A stretch of DNA of 64,000 nt, from positions 1 to 64,000 of the forward strand of contig DATGEL010000108.1 in assembly GCA_035310145.1 (NCBI GenBank). The letters are read 5' to 3'. This DNA comes from Dehalococcoidia bacterium. Lineage in GTDB: Bacteria; Chloroflexota; Dehalococcoidia; CAUJGQ01. Each line of letters opens with the position of its first letter. Within the stretch, counting starts at the first letter, position 1. Both the position numbers and the translations under genes were made by a program. Positions 23,871-31,773 of this stretch are shown piece by piece. A model generated the notes under the pieces. That model was not told where the DNA came from, searched no databases, and saw only the letters and a list, made by a program, of their open reading frames with translations.

Positions 23871-24872
23871 ATGCCCTCCCGCTTCCTGCCGCCGGAACCT
23901 GAACTCGAGGCGACGCCCCACATCGCCGTCAACGCTTCTCCCTCCGCGCACACCCTGCTCGCCATCAGCAATCACCCCGGCTCGGCCACACCGCCCCGCC
24001 TGATCGACGACACCGCCGCCGAAACCGTGCTCCGCGCCCTGCGCGACCCGCAGGCGTGCGCCTTGATCGCCCGCGCTGCAGCCGTCACGTGCCCGGCGTT
24101 CGATGCCGGCGCCCTGCTAGCCATCTGGGCACTCCTGCATCCGGAGGAGGCGCTGCGCCGCGCGGAGCAGATCGCCGGCCTGGCGCAGGGGGCCGAGTTC
24201 GGCATCGCCCACGATCTCGATGCAACCGGCTTCGTCTGCGCGGTGAATGCCTTCCGCGACCCGGCAGAGTCACCGCTCGCCGCCACACTGGCCGGTCGTG
24301 ACGACGCCGGCCGCGGCGCCGCCCTGTTCGAGGCGCTGCTGCCGCAGATGCCCGCCATGCTTGAAAACATCCGCGATTTCGATCTGCTCTGGATCGGCGA
24401 GTACTCGGACGTCCTGCAGGCGGACAGCCTCTTCAACTCCGGCGCCGTGCAGATCGAGAGCGTGCCCGAGCTCGATCTCGTCGTGCTCGACACGCCGCTG
24501 CGCCTGCACCCGCTGATCGGACTGACGGTTTCGGCGGGCCGCTCGCGGCTGCTCACCGTGCGCTCGGAGAACACCTACACGCTCGAATACCGCTACGAAA
24601 GCTGGGTGCAGCTGCGCTCGTGGCGGCCGCGGCCACGCATCAATCTGAGCGGCCTCGCCACGCGCTTGAACATGTTCGAGCGCAGGGACGGCCGCTGGCG
24701 CGCCGATCCGGTCTGGCAGCCGCGGTCGCGCCTCTGGTTCGACGATGGCCGCGGCTCAGCTTCGCCATCCTCGATCGACCGCGAGACGGTGGTAGCCGAA
24801 GCCCTGGACTTCCTGCGCACGCACGCCCACGACGAAACGCTGCGCTGGAGCCCCTACTCTGAGCGCCGCTGA
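23871..24872 (+). CDS. Protein of unknown function (possibly DUF6687-type)
   Basis: This 333-residue soluble protein has a recognisable layout rather than motifs: N-terminal RFLPPEPE and LAISNHPG, a LIDDTAAETVLRAL segment, a middle FGIAHDLDATGFVCAVNAF, and a C-terminal region with TLEYRYESWVQL. I recall this pattern from bacterial proteins of unknown function grouped as DUF6687, but I cannot verify it. No cofactor motif is visible. It follows the 97-residue gene by 8 bases and precedes the thioesterase gene, so a small operon continues through the ferredoxins. Confidence 0.75.
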   Translation: MPSRFLPPEPELEATPHIAVNASPSAHTLLAISNHPGSATPPRLIDDTAAETVLRALRDPQACALIARAAAVTCPAFDAGALLAIWALLHPEEALRRAEQIAGLAQGAEFGIAHDLDATGFVCAVNAFRDPAESPLAATLAGRDDAGRGAALFEALLPQMPAMLENIRDFDLLWIGEYSDVLQADSLFNSGAVQIESVPELDLVVLDTPLRLHPLIGLTVSAGRSRLLTVRSENTYTLEYRYESWVQLRSWRPRPRINLSGLATRLNMFERRDGRWRADPVWQPRSRLWFDDGRGSASPSSIDRETVVAEALDFLRTHAHDETLRWSPYSERR

Positions 24873-24943
24873 TCGCGGGCCCGTGCGCTACGATGGTTGC
24901 ACGAGGGTGCTCGTCTCCTCGCAGCACGCAGCGGGAGACCGCG

Positions 24944-25312
24944 TTGTCCGACGTGGTGCGAACCGTCTCCAACTTGCACACGATCGTGGTTGCGGCGCAC
25001 ACGACCACGCACCTGCCGCCCGATCGCGCCGTGATCACCACGCCGGCGCTGGTCGCATTGATGGAGCGATGTATCGCGAAGTCCGAGCAGCGGCTGGAAC
25101 GTCACGACGGGCGCTGGCTAAGCATTGCGGCGGACATTAACCATCGAGCAGGGCTAAAGCAAGGCGAGTACATTCACTTGCGTGCACAACGTAGTCCGGG
25201 AATGCCGGGCGATCGAGAGCAGTGGCACGTCACGGCTACGGCCGACGCAGACGGCCGCCTGATCGCGGAGGGCACGATCGAGCGGGCATGGGAGGCCGTA
25301 TGCCCCGCGTGA
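24944..25312 (+). CDS. FlK-like hotdog thioesterase
   Basis: This 122-residue protein resembles fluoroacetyl-CoA-thioesterase-like hotdog proteins: VITTPALVALMERC provides the conserved Thr and Glu, and ADINHRAGLKQGE provides the His of the Thr-Glu-His set. It would hydrolyse a small acyl-CoA. I prefer the TTG at 24944 because GGGAGA lies 5 bases upstream; an ATG at 24893 would add 17 residues but has no ribosome binding site. Its end overlaps the start of the 2Fe-2S ferredoxin gene by 13 bases. The family match is moderate. Confidence 0.72.
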   Translation: MSDVVRTVSNLHTIVVAAHTTTHLPPDRAVITTPALVALMERCIAKSEQRLERHDGRWLSIAADINHRAGLKQGEYIHLRAQRSPGMPGDREQWHVTATADADGRLIAEGTIERAWEAVCPA

Positions 25313-25614
25313 CCGTGCAGCCGGCCGGCCATGTGATCGACGTTGCCGAGGGCGAGACGATCATGGCGGGCGCCAACGCCCGCGGCTACTACTGGCCCAC
25401 CACCTGCGGCGGCAAGGGCGAGTGCACGACCTGCGCCTGTTCGGTGCTGGCCGGGGGCGACCAACTCTCTTCTATGAGCCGCTTTGAGTCGTATAGTCTG
25501 GCCGAAGGGCGTGGCCGCGCCGTGCTGAACACGCCCGTGCGCCTCGCCTGCCAGGCCCGCGTACAGGGCGATGTCGAGGTGCGCAAGCCGGGCGTGCTGC
25601 CGCCGCCGGAGTGA
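25300..25614 (+). CDS. 2Fe-2S ferredoxin
   Basis: This 104-residue ferredoxin has the plant/adrenodoxin-type cluster ligands C36-x5-C42-x2-C45 in TTCGGKGECTTCACSV and the distant C84 in RLACQA. It is a one-electron carrier; partners are unknown. The start at 25300 has GGGAGG a few bases upstream, although the gene begins within the thioesterase coding sequence. A 7Fe ferredoxin gene follows 63 bases downstream, giving a tandem pair of different ferredoxins. Confidence 0.92.
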   Translation: MPRVTVQPAGHVIDVAEGETIMAGANARGYYWPTTCGGKGECTTCACSVLAGGDQLSSMSRFESYSLAEGRGRAVLNTPVRLACQARVQGDVEVRKPGVLPPPE

Positions 25615-25677
25615 GTCGGCGCCCTGAGCGGCGCCGCCGGCCCATCAATCGCTGCAGCCAGGGAGTGGAACTCCGTC

Positions 25678-25920
25678 ATGCCGTACATCATTGCCGAGCC
25701 GTGCATCGGCGTGAAAGACAAGTCCTGCGTCGATGTCTGCCCCGTGAACTGTATCTACGAGGGCGAGGACCAGCTCTACATCAATCCCAACGAGTGCATC
25801 GACTGCGCCGCCTGCGAGGCCGCCTGCCCGGTGACGGCGATCTACCACGAAGACGACGTGCCCAAGCAGTGGCGTGACTACATCGAGAAGAACCGCGCCT
25901 GGAGCGCGGCCAACACATAA
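25678..25920 (+). CDS. fdxA: 7Fe (3Fe-4S/4Fe-4S) ferredoxin
   Basis: This 80-residue protein has the exact Cys layout of FdxA-type ferredoxins. C9-x7-C17-x3-C21 with C50 serves the 3Fe-4S cluster, and C40-x2-C43-x2-C46 with C25 serves the 4Fe-4S cluster, within CIDCAACEAACPV. It carries electrons at low potential for unidentified partners. AGGGAGTGG upstream gives a ribosome binding site. It closes the plus-strand run before the LysR gene. Confidence 0.95.
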   Translation: MPYIIAEPCIGVKDKSCVDVCPVNCIYEGEDQLYINPNECIDCAACEAACPVTAIYHEDDVPKQWRDYIEKNRAWSAANT

Positions 25921-26002
25921 CGCACGACCGCCGTTCCCATAGACACCGCCCCATGCTACAGTTACGCATCATAGATATAAGCGGCATGAGCGGGGGCGCG
26001 GC

Positions 26003-26965
26003 GTGGAATTGGCGCAGATCGAGGCGTTCGTGCAGGTGGCCGCGCACCGCAGCTTCAGCCGCGCCGCCGAGACGCTCTATCTCACGCAGCCGTCTGTGAC
26101 GGCGCGTATCCAGACGCTCGAACGCGAGCTGGGCGAGGAGCTGTTCGAGCGCACCGGCCGCAGCGTGCGCATGACGGACGCGGGCCAGACATTTTTGGCG
26201 TACGCCGAGAAGGCGCTGGCCTCGGTGCAGGAAGGCAAGGACGCGCTCGAAGCGCTGCGCAACGCCGAGGCGGGCAATCTGCGAATCGGCTCGGCGCTGA
26301 CGATCAGCACCTACGTGCTGCCGCGCATCCTCAAGTCCTTCCGCGGCCACTATCCGCGCGTGGATGTCTCGATCCGTACCGGCCGCTCCGACGACGTGCT
26401 CGAGCTGCTGCTCAACGACGAGGTGCAGGTCGGCCTCGTCCGCGCCCTCGTGCACCCGGAGATTCAAACGATCCACCTGTACGACGACGAGGTGATCCTC
26501 GTCACCGAGCACAACCACCCCTTCGCGCAGACGCGCACGGCGCGCATTGAAGAGGTCAGCCGCCAGCCGCTGATCTTCTTCGACAAGGGCTCGAGCTACT
26601 ACGGCCTGATCCACGGCATCTTCCGCGAGGCGAACCTGGTGCCGATCCACGCCATGCAGCTCGACAGCATGGAGGCGACCAAGAAGATGGTCGAGGAGGG
26701 GCTGGGCATCGCCATCCTGCCGCGCGTTTCCGTCGAGCGCGAGCTGAAGCTGGGCATCCTGGCCGAGGTCGAGATCATCGGCGTGCCGCGCTTCAAGCGC
26801 CAGATCGCGTTGATCTTCCGCCGCAACCGCAAGCACGCGCGCACCGTGCACGCCTTCGTGGAGACGCTGCACAACATGTACCGCTTCATCCTGCCCGAAT
26901 CGGCGCGCGATACGTTTCCCGACCTGGCGCCGCCGCCGCGTGTGCTGGCGCGCTCCGGCGACTGA
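26003..26965 (+). CDS. LysR-family transcriptional regulator
   Basis: This 320-residue regulator has the N-terminal winged helix (FVQVAAHRSFSRAAETLYL, QPSVTARIQTLERELGEELFERT) and a C-terminal type 2 periplasmic-binding effector domain (RIGSALTISTYVLPRIL to LGIAILPRVSVE). It starts with GTG. The effector is unknown. The 82-base gap before it contains the AT-rich stretch ATCATAGATATAAGC, a candidate for its promoter and own binding site. The next gene, 27 bases downstream on the same strand, is the candidate selenoprotein, so the two may share a transcript. Confidence 0.93.
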   Translation: MELAQIEAFVQVAAHRSFSRAAETLYLTQPSVTARIQTLERELGEELFERTGRSVRMTDAGQTFLAYAEKALASVQEGKDALEALRNAEAGNLRIGSALTISTYVLPRILKSFRGHYPRVDVSIRTGRSDDVLELLLNDEVQVGLVRALVHPEIQTIHLYDDEVILVTEHNHPFAQTRTARIEEVSRQPLIFFDKGSSYYGLIHGIFREANLVPIHAMQLDSMEATKKMVEEGLGIAILPRVSVERELKLGILAEVEIIGVPRFKRQIALIFRRNRKHARTVHAFVETLHNMYRFILPESARDTFPDLAPPPRVLARSGD

Positions 26966-26980
26966 CCCGACAAATGGCGT

Positions 26981-26987
26981 GAGGAGG
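26981..26987 (+). promoter_or_regulatory. Strong ribosome binding site of the candidate selenoprotein gene
   Basis: GAGGAGG lies 5 bases before the ATG at 26993. Its quality decides the start: translation must begin upstream of the in-frame TGA at 27032, so the TGA has to be read through to make any normal-length protein. Confidence 0.85.
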
Positions 26988-26992
26988 TGCCG

Positions 26993-27349
26993 ATGGCCGA
27001 ACGTACGATCACGCTCTACGAAAAACGCGGCTGAACGACCTGCAACCGAGCCCGTGGCTGGCTCGATCTGCACGGCGTCGCTTACAACCCGCGCGAGATC
27101 TTCCGCAAGCCGCTTTCGCGCGAGGAGATCGCCGCGCTGGCACGGCTTGCCGGCGGCATGAAGGCGATCTTCTCCTGGAAGAGCCCCAGCGCCCGCCCGC
27201 TCGGCCTCGACCCGGCCACGGCGAACGACGCGCAGTTGCTCGATCTCATGACGCATGAGCCGCGCCTGATCCGCCGCCCGATTGTGCTGACCGGCGATCG
27301 CCTCGTCATCGGCGGCGATCCGAAAGAGCTGGAGCGGGTGCTGGGCTGA
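26993..27349 (+). CDS. Candidate selenoprotein of the ArsC/Spx family (Sec at codon 14)
   Basis: Reading through the TGA at 27032-27034 gives a 118-residue protein of normal ArsC/Spx-family length. It starts TITLYEKRG, then Sec14-T-T-C17, then NRARGWLDLHGVAYNPREIF, as in Spx/YffB proteins (CxxC-K/R-A-x-x-W-L). The conserved RKPLSREEI and the C-terminal HEPRLIRRPIVL with the Arg-Pro-Ile motif are present. The TGA stands exactly at the first Cys of CxxC, making a UxxC redox site. It has a strong ribosome binding site and a SECIS-like hairpin 7-38 bases after the TGA. The role is probably thiol redox or arsenate-reductase-like chemistry in the cytoplasm. Standard gene callers would report only a 63-residue fragment from 27158. 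No selenocysteine machinery lies in the window. Confidence 0.85.
27041..27072 (+). promoter_or_regulatory. SECIS-like hairpin within the coding sequence
   Basis: The outer stem is TGCA (27041-27044) paired with TGCA (27069-27072). The inner perfect 6-bp stem is CGAGCC (27047-27052) with GGCTCG (27060-27065), capped by the 7-base loop CGTGGCT. The apical loop lies 19-25 bases after the TGA, within the range known for bacterial SelB-binding SECIS elements, and has a G at its second position. The protein sequence is also conserved here, so the hairpin is compatible with both constraints. Confidence 0.7.
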
Positions 27350-27397
27350 GGATTTGGTCCCACCCCACGGCCATCGGCTCTCACCTCATCTCACGTA

Positions 27398-27423
27398 CCC
27401 CTCTCCCAATCCTGGGAGAGGGG
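27398..27423. repeat. Dispersed GC palindrome (CCCCTCTCCCA type)
   Basis: Perfect 11-base arms CCCCTCTCCCA and TGGGAGAGGGG flank the loop ATCC. It is one of a family of intergenic palindromes in this window and lies between convergent genes, where it could also end transcription from both sides. Confidence 0.85.
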
Positions 27424-27470
27424 AGACGCAGAAGCTCCGTCTTCAGCCCCAATGCCCCGATCATAGATCT

Positions 27471-27498
27471 CCCCTTCCCCTAGAATTGGGGGAAGGGG
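27471..27498. repeat. Dispersed GC palindrome (CCCCTTCCCC-TAGAATT type)
   Basis: Ten-base arms CCCCTTCCCC and GGGGAAGGGG enclose TAGAATTG. The core CTAGAATTGGGGG is shared with the repeat at the 3' end of the HMG-CoA lyase gene (59999 onward). Confidence 0.8.
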
Positions 27499-27523
27499 CA
27501 GGGGATGGGGGCCACAAGCGGCC

Positions 27524-27934
27524 TCATCCCCCGGCCGCCTCCAGCACCATCTGTGTCTGCGTGACCAGCGCCAGCAGGCGCCCCTCAGCGTTGGTGAGGC
27601 GCGTTTGCCAGACCATCGTGCGGCGGCCGCGGTGCAGCGGCGTGCACTCGCCATGCACGACGCTGCCCAGCGGCGCAGGCGCGAAGAAGTTGGTCTTCGA
27701 CTCGATCGTCGTCGTGCCCTGGCCGGCGCGCAGGTTCTGCGAGGTGGCAACCGCGCCCAGCGAGTCGGCGAAGGCCATCAAGGCGCCGCCGTGACAGATC
27801 GCCGGCGAGGTGCACAGGTCCGCGCGCACCGACATGCGCGCCAGCACGCGCTCCGGCGCCGCACTCACGATCTCGATGCCCAGCAACTGCGCGAAGGGCA
27901 TGCCGGCGATCAGCTCGTTGGTCGATGTCGTCAC
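27524..27934 (-). CDS. PaaI-family thioesterase
   Basis: This 136-residue hotdog protein has the PaaI signature: PAICHGGALMAFADSLGAVAT with HGG and the catalytic Asp, followed by TTIESKTNFFAPAPLGSVVHGE. It hydrolyses aromatic or medium-chain acyl-CoA thioesters in the cytoplasm. I chose the GTG at 27934 because AAGGAGAG lies 7 bases upstream. The endonuclease IV gene ends 86 bases upstream on the same strand, so cotranscription is possible. Confidence 0.9.
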   Translation of the reverse strand: MTTSTNELIAGMPFAQLLGIEIVSAAPERVLARMSVRADLCTSPAICHGGALMAFADSLGAVATSQNLRAGQGTTTIESKTNFFAPAPLGSVVHGECTPLHRGRRTMVWQTRLTNAEGRLLALVTQTQMVLEAAGG

Positions 27935-28020
27935 GGTCAACTCTCCTTGCCGGCAAGGCGCCGCAGAGGAACGTCTGCAGGGTGGCTGGTTGCGGCGGGC
28001 GCTGAGCGGCGGTCTTCGCC

Positions 28021-28872
28021 TCAGCCGAACACCTCGTCGCGCAGGCGCTTGAGGATCTCGACGTTTTCGCGGTCGGGGCCCTTGCCCGTGAAGCCGGGCA
28101 CCTCGAGCAGGAAGGGGACGTCGCGGAAGGCCGGGTGGCTCATCACCGTGCGGAAGCCGCCGATGCCGATGTAGCCTTCGCCGATGTTCTCGTGCCGATC
28201 CTTGCCGCTCAGCAGCGGCCCCTTCGAGTCGTTGGCGTGCACGGCGACGAGCCGGTGAAGGCCGATCTCGCGGTCGAACTCCGCCATCGCCGCCTCGATG
28301 CCCGCCGGCTCGGCGATGTCGTAGCCGGAGGCGAAGGCGTGGCAAGTGTCGATGCAGACTTTTACGCGATCGCTGCCGGTCTCCCGGATCAGCTCGCCGA
28401 TCTCCGCGAACTTCGCCGCAATCGTGTTGCCGGCGCCGGCGCTGTTCTCGATGATCAGCCAGCTCTCGCCGGGCGCCCGTGTCAGCGCCTCCTGCATCGC
28501 CGCGACGATGCGCGGCCGCACTGTGTCGAAACCGGCGCCCTTATGGCTGCCCACGTGGAAGATCGTGCCCAGGGCGCCGGCGCCTTCGCAGAACTGCAGC
28601 GCCGCGGCGAGCGATGTGACCGACTTCTCGACGTGCTCCGCGCTCTCCGCCGCAAGATTGATGAGGTAGATGCCGTGCACGAAGATCGGCGCAACCTCCG
28701 CCTCGACGGCGTGGCTCTTGAGCTGGGCGATCGCCTCTTCGCCGTGCGCGAGGGGCCGCCAGCTCTGCGGCGCCGAGGCGAAGATCTGGACCGCCTCGGC
28801 GCCGATCTCGCAGCAGCGATCAACGCAGCGCGAGAGGGCGTCGGCCGTCGAGACATGAGCGCCAATCTTCAT
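28021..28872 (-). CDS. nfo: Deoxyribonuclease IV (endonuclease IV, AP endonuclease)
   Basis: This 283-residue protein begins KIGAHVSTADALSRCVDRC and has the Nfo motifs VHGIYLINLAAE, GTIFHVGSHKGAG, CIDTCHAFASGYD and VHANDSKGPLLSGKDRHENIGEGYIG, which bring the His, Glu and Asp ligands of the trinuclear zinc site. It cuts DNA 5' of abasic sites in base-excision repair. I chose the ATG at 28872 because the family fold starts directly there. It is divergent from the trehalose block. Confidence 0.96.
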   Translation of the reverse strand: MKIGAHVSTADALSRCVDRCCEIGAEAVQIFASAPQSWRPLAHGEEAIAQLKSHAVEAEVAPIFVHGIYLINLAAESAEHVEKSVTSLAAALQFCEGAGALGTIFHVGSHKGAGFDTVRPRIVAAMQEALTRAPGESWLIIENSAGAGNTIAAKFAEIGELIRETGSDRVKVCIDTCHAFASGYDIAEPAGIEAAMAEFDREIGLHRLVAVHANDSKGPLLSGKDRHENIGEGYIGIGGFRTVMSHPAFRDVPFLLEVPGFTGKGPDRENVEILKRLRDEVFG

Positions 28873-29120
28873 GGAACACCGCTCCCGATCCATGCTCAGG
28901 CAACGAACGCGTGTTCGTCGCGACCTCTCAAGGCTAACGCGGCGTGATTGACAGCGCCAGAACGGCGTCGATACGATCGCCGTGCCCGGCGCGCGGAGTT
29001 TTCGTACCCGCGCCGCTCGCGGCCCGTCCGCCGCTCGCAAACGACCCCGCTCACCCGCGCTCCCATCCGGCGTTGGAGCATTCTCCGGCGCCTGACCGCC
29101 ACCCTGCCGCGGAGCTGCCG

Positions 29121-30377
29121 ATGCTGGGTACCGTCGCCCTCTCGCCCCGCCGGCTGGAAGAGTACGAAGCGCTGATCGGCCCGGAGCGCGTGGCCGAACT
29201 GCGCCGGCTGGCCGAGCCGTTGCGCGGCCTGCACTTGCTCGCCCTGTCGCTGCGTTCGTTCGGCTCGTGGACGACGGATCTGCTCACCTCCTCGGTGCCG
29301 CTGCTGCGCGACCTGGGCATCGACGCGGCCTGGCAGGTGGTGCAGACCGACCACGAATCGCAGGGGGCACTGGTCGCCCTGTACGAGGGTCTGAACGGCG
29401 CCGGCGACACCTGGACCGCCGAAACCCGCCGCGCCTGGCTACGCGCCGTGGCCGATGCCGGTCGTTCGCTGAGCGGCGGCTGGGACACGGTAATCGTGCA
29501 CGATCCGCAGCTGATCGGCATGATCGACGAGGGACAGTCGCAGGCGAGCGGCGCCCGCTGGATCTGGAACTGCCACACCGATCTCTCCGCCTCCGCGGCC
29601 GACGCCTGGAGCGACCTTTCCCCCTCCGCCGCGGGGTTCGACGCGACGATGCTCGAAGACCCGTCATTCTCCCCGCCCGGCTGGCAGGCGCGGCTGGTGC
29701 AGGTGATCGCGCCCGGCATCGACCCGCTCGGCCCGCGCAACGTGCCGCTTGACGCCGAAACGGTGGAACTGCTGGCCGGCAAGCTGGGCATCGATGCGCG
29801 CCGCCCGCTGATCGCGCAGATTGCGCCGTTCGATGTAGGCGCGGACGCACTCGGCCTGATCGAGGTCTACGACGAGCTGCTGCACCGCTTCCCCGATCTG
29901 CAGCTCGCGATTATCCCGACCTCGCTGCGCGACGACCAGGAGACGCGCGGGTACTTCAACGCCGTGGCCCGGCTGGCCAACGAGCGGCCGTCCTGCATCC
30001 TGCCCTCGCTCGCGGCCGAAATTGGCAACGCCGAGATCAACGCCTGCCGTCACGCCGCCAGTATCGTCGTGCAAAAATCGTTGCGCCGCGGCTTCGCGCT
30101 GTGGCTCTCCGAAGCGATGTGGCAGCGCCGGCCGGTGGTGGCCGGGCGTACGGTCGGCACCACGGCGCAGGTGGTGGACGGTGTCACCGGTTTCCTGGTG
30201 CCGACCACCACGGTGAGCAGCGACCGCATCGCCGATCTGCTTGCGGACGCGGCGCTGCGCGAGCGGATGGGCGAAAACGGCCGCCGCCACGTGGCCAACC
30301 ACTTCTTGATCACACGCTACCTCGCAGACACGCTGCAACTGCTGCGGCGCGTCGTGTCCGTGGGGGTCAGCGCCTGA
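29121..30377 (+). CDS. TreT-like glycosyltransferase paralogue, probably inactive
   Basis: This 418-residue protein aligns over its full length with the TreT protein encoded next to it (shared LEEYEALIGPERVAEL, WQVVQTD, VIVHDPQ, VIAPGIDPLGPRNVPL, VVQKSLRRGFALWLSEAMW, NHFLITRYL). The GT4 E-x7-E motif is broken: the first Glu is Arg323 in LRRGFALWLSE331. The N-terminal Gly-rich sugar-nucleotide loop FGGGVAE is replaced by FGSWTTD. It therefore probably does not transfer glucose and may be a regulatory or structural partner of the active enzyme. I chose the ATG at 29121, with GGAG 6 bases upstream. The active paralogue starts 75 bases downstream. Confidence 0.85.
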   Translation: MLGTVALSPRRLEEYEALIGPERVAELRRLAEPLRGLHLLALSLRSFGSWTTDLLTSSVPLLRDLGIDAAWQVVQTDHESQGALVALYEGLNGAGDTWTAETRRAWLRAVADAGRSLSGGWDTVIVHDPQLIGMIDEGQSQASGARWIWNCHTDLSASAADAWSDLSPSAAGFDATMLEDPSFSPPGWQARLVQVIAPGIDPLGPRNVPLDAETVELLAGKLGIDARRPLIAQIAPFDVGADALGLIEVYDELLHRFPDLQLAIIPTSLRDDQETRGYFNAVARLANERPSCILPSLAAEIGNAEINACRHAASIVVQKSLRRGFALWLSEAMWQRRPVVAGRTVGTTAQVVDGVTGFLVPTTTVSSDRIADLLADAALRERMGENGRRHVANHFLITRYLADTLQLLRRVVSVGVSA

Positions 30378-30451
30378 GCGAACGCCGGCGATCGCAGCAT
30401 CGCAAGAATGCCGCCGTTCACGGGCCGGGCGGCGCGGGTGGAAAGCGGGCA

Positions 30452-31753
30452 ATGTTTGGATCTGTGCCGACGACCCCCAAGAGCATCGAAGCGTACCGGC
30501 CGATCATCGGCGACGCGCGCATCGAAGAGATCCTCGAGCTCGCCGGGCGCCTGCGCGGGGCGCGCGTGCTGCATGTGAACGCCACGGCCTTCGGCGGCGG
30601 CGTGGCCGAGATCCTGGCCACGCTCGTGCCGCTGATGACCGACCTGGGCCTCGAAGCCGACTGGCAGGTGATCCGCGGCTCCGACGAGTTCTTCAACGTC
30701 ACCAAGGCGATGCACAACAGTCTGCAAGGCATGCTGCTGGAGTGGACGCCGCAGATGCGCGAGATCTGGACGCGCTACAACCAGCAGAACGCCGACATGT
30801 TCGACGAGGACTACGACTTCGTCGTGATCCACGACCCGCAGCCGGCGGGCATCCTGGCGATGGCGGCCGCGCGCCTCGGCCACCGGCCGGCGGGCAAATG
30901 GGTGTGGCGCTGTCACATCGACCTGACCGACAGCCAGGTCGATGTCTGGGATCTGCTGCACCCGTATCTTGAGCCGTACGACGCCGCGATCTTCACCATG
31001 GCCGAGTACGTCAAGGATGATCTCGAAAAGCCCCTGCTGTTCACCATTCCGCCCGCGATCGACCCACTCAGCCCCAAGAATGTGCCGCTGCCGGAGAATG
31101 TGGGGCGCGACATCCTCCAGCGCTACGGCGTGGACCCCGACCGGCCGCTGATTTCGCAGATCTCCCGCTTCGACCCCTGGAAAGACCCGCTGGGCGTGAT
31201 CGATGTCTACCGGGCGCTGAAACAGGACCGGCCCGACCTGCAGCTCGTGCTGGTCGCCAGCATGGCCGCGGACGACCCCGAAGGCTGGGCCTGGTACGAG
31301 CGCACCGTGCGCCGCGCCGGCGAAGACTACGACATCCACATCCTTTCCAACCTCAACGGCGTCGGCAACGTCGAGGTGAACGCCTTTCAGTCGCTGGCGA
31401 AGGTCGTGATCCAGAAGTCGGTGCGCGAGGGTTTCGGCCTGGTGGTCTCTGAGGCGCTGTGGAAGGGCCGTCCCGTCGTCGCCGGCAACGTCGGCGGCAT
31501 CCCGCTGCAGATCCTCTACGGCCGCACGGGCTACCTGGTGAACACCACCGCTGAATGCGTCAATCGCACTGGCTACCTGTTGCAGCACCCCGACGTGGCC
31601 GATCATTTGGGCGCGGAAGGCCGCGAGCACGTGCGCGAGAACTTCCTGATCACGCGCTACCTGCGCGACTACCTCGCGATCTTCAACACGCTCGCCGGCC
31701 ACGTGGAGGCGGCCCGCTCGCCGGCGCGGCTGCTGACCCGCGCCGGCCGCTAG
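30452..31753 (+). CDS. treT: Trehalose glycosyltransferring synthase
   Basis: This 433-residue GT4 enzyme has the features of Tre[80 protein letters not shown] and the catalytic E326-x7-E334 motif in [14 protein letters not shown]. TreT makes trehalose from a nucleoside diphosphate glucose and glucose, reversibly, in the cytoplasm. It is the central gene of the sugar block with its degenerate paralogue upstream and GlgC 20 bases downstream. GlgC supplies ADP-glucose, a plausible donor here. Confidence 0.94.
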   Translation: MFGSVPTTPKSIEAYRPIIGDARIEEILELAGRLRGARVLHVNATAFGGGVAEILATLVPLMTDLGLEADWQVIRGSDEFFNVTKAMHNSLQGMLLEWTPQMREIWTRYNQQNADMFDEDYDFVVIHDPQPAGILAMAAARLGHRPAGKWVWRCHIDLTDSQVDVWDLLHPYLEPYDAAIFTMAEYVKDDLEKPLLFTIPPAIDPLSPKNVPLPENVGRDILQRYGVDPDRPLISQISRFDPWKDPLGVIDVYRALKQDRPDLQLVLVASMAADDPEGWAWYERTVRRAGEDYDIHILSNLNGVGNVEVNAFQSLAKVVIQKSVREGFGLVVSEALWKGRPVVAGNVGGIPLQILYGRTGYLVNTTAECVNRTGYLLQHPDVADHLGAEGREHVRENFLITRYLRDYLAIFNTLAGHVEAARSPARLLTRAGR

Positions 31754-31773
31754 GCAGCAGGAGGACTCCACGC

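Noticed and set aside
27032-27034. The TGA as an inactivating nonsense mutation (pseudogene)
   Set aside because: The TGA is exactly at the active-site Cys codon, the rest of the frame is intact and conserved to the end, the ribosome binding site is strong, and a SECIS-like hairpin follows. Readthrough as Sec explains all of these better.
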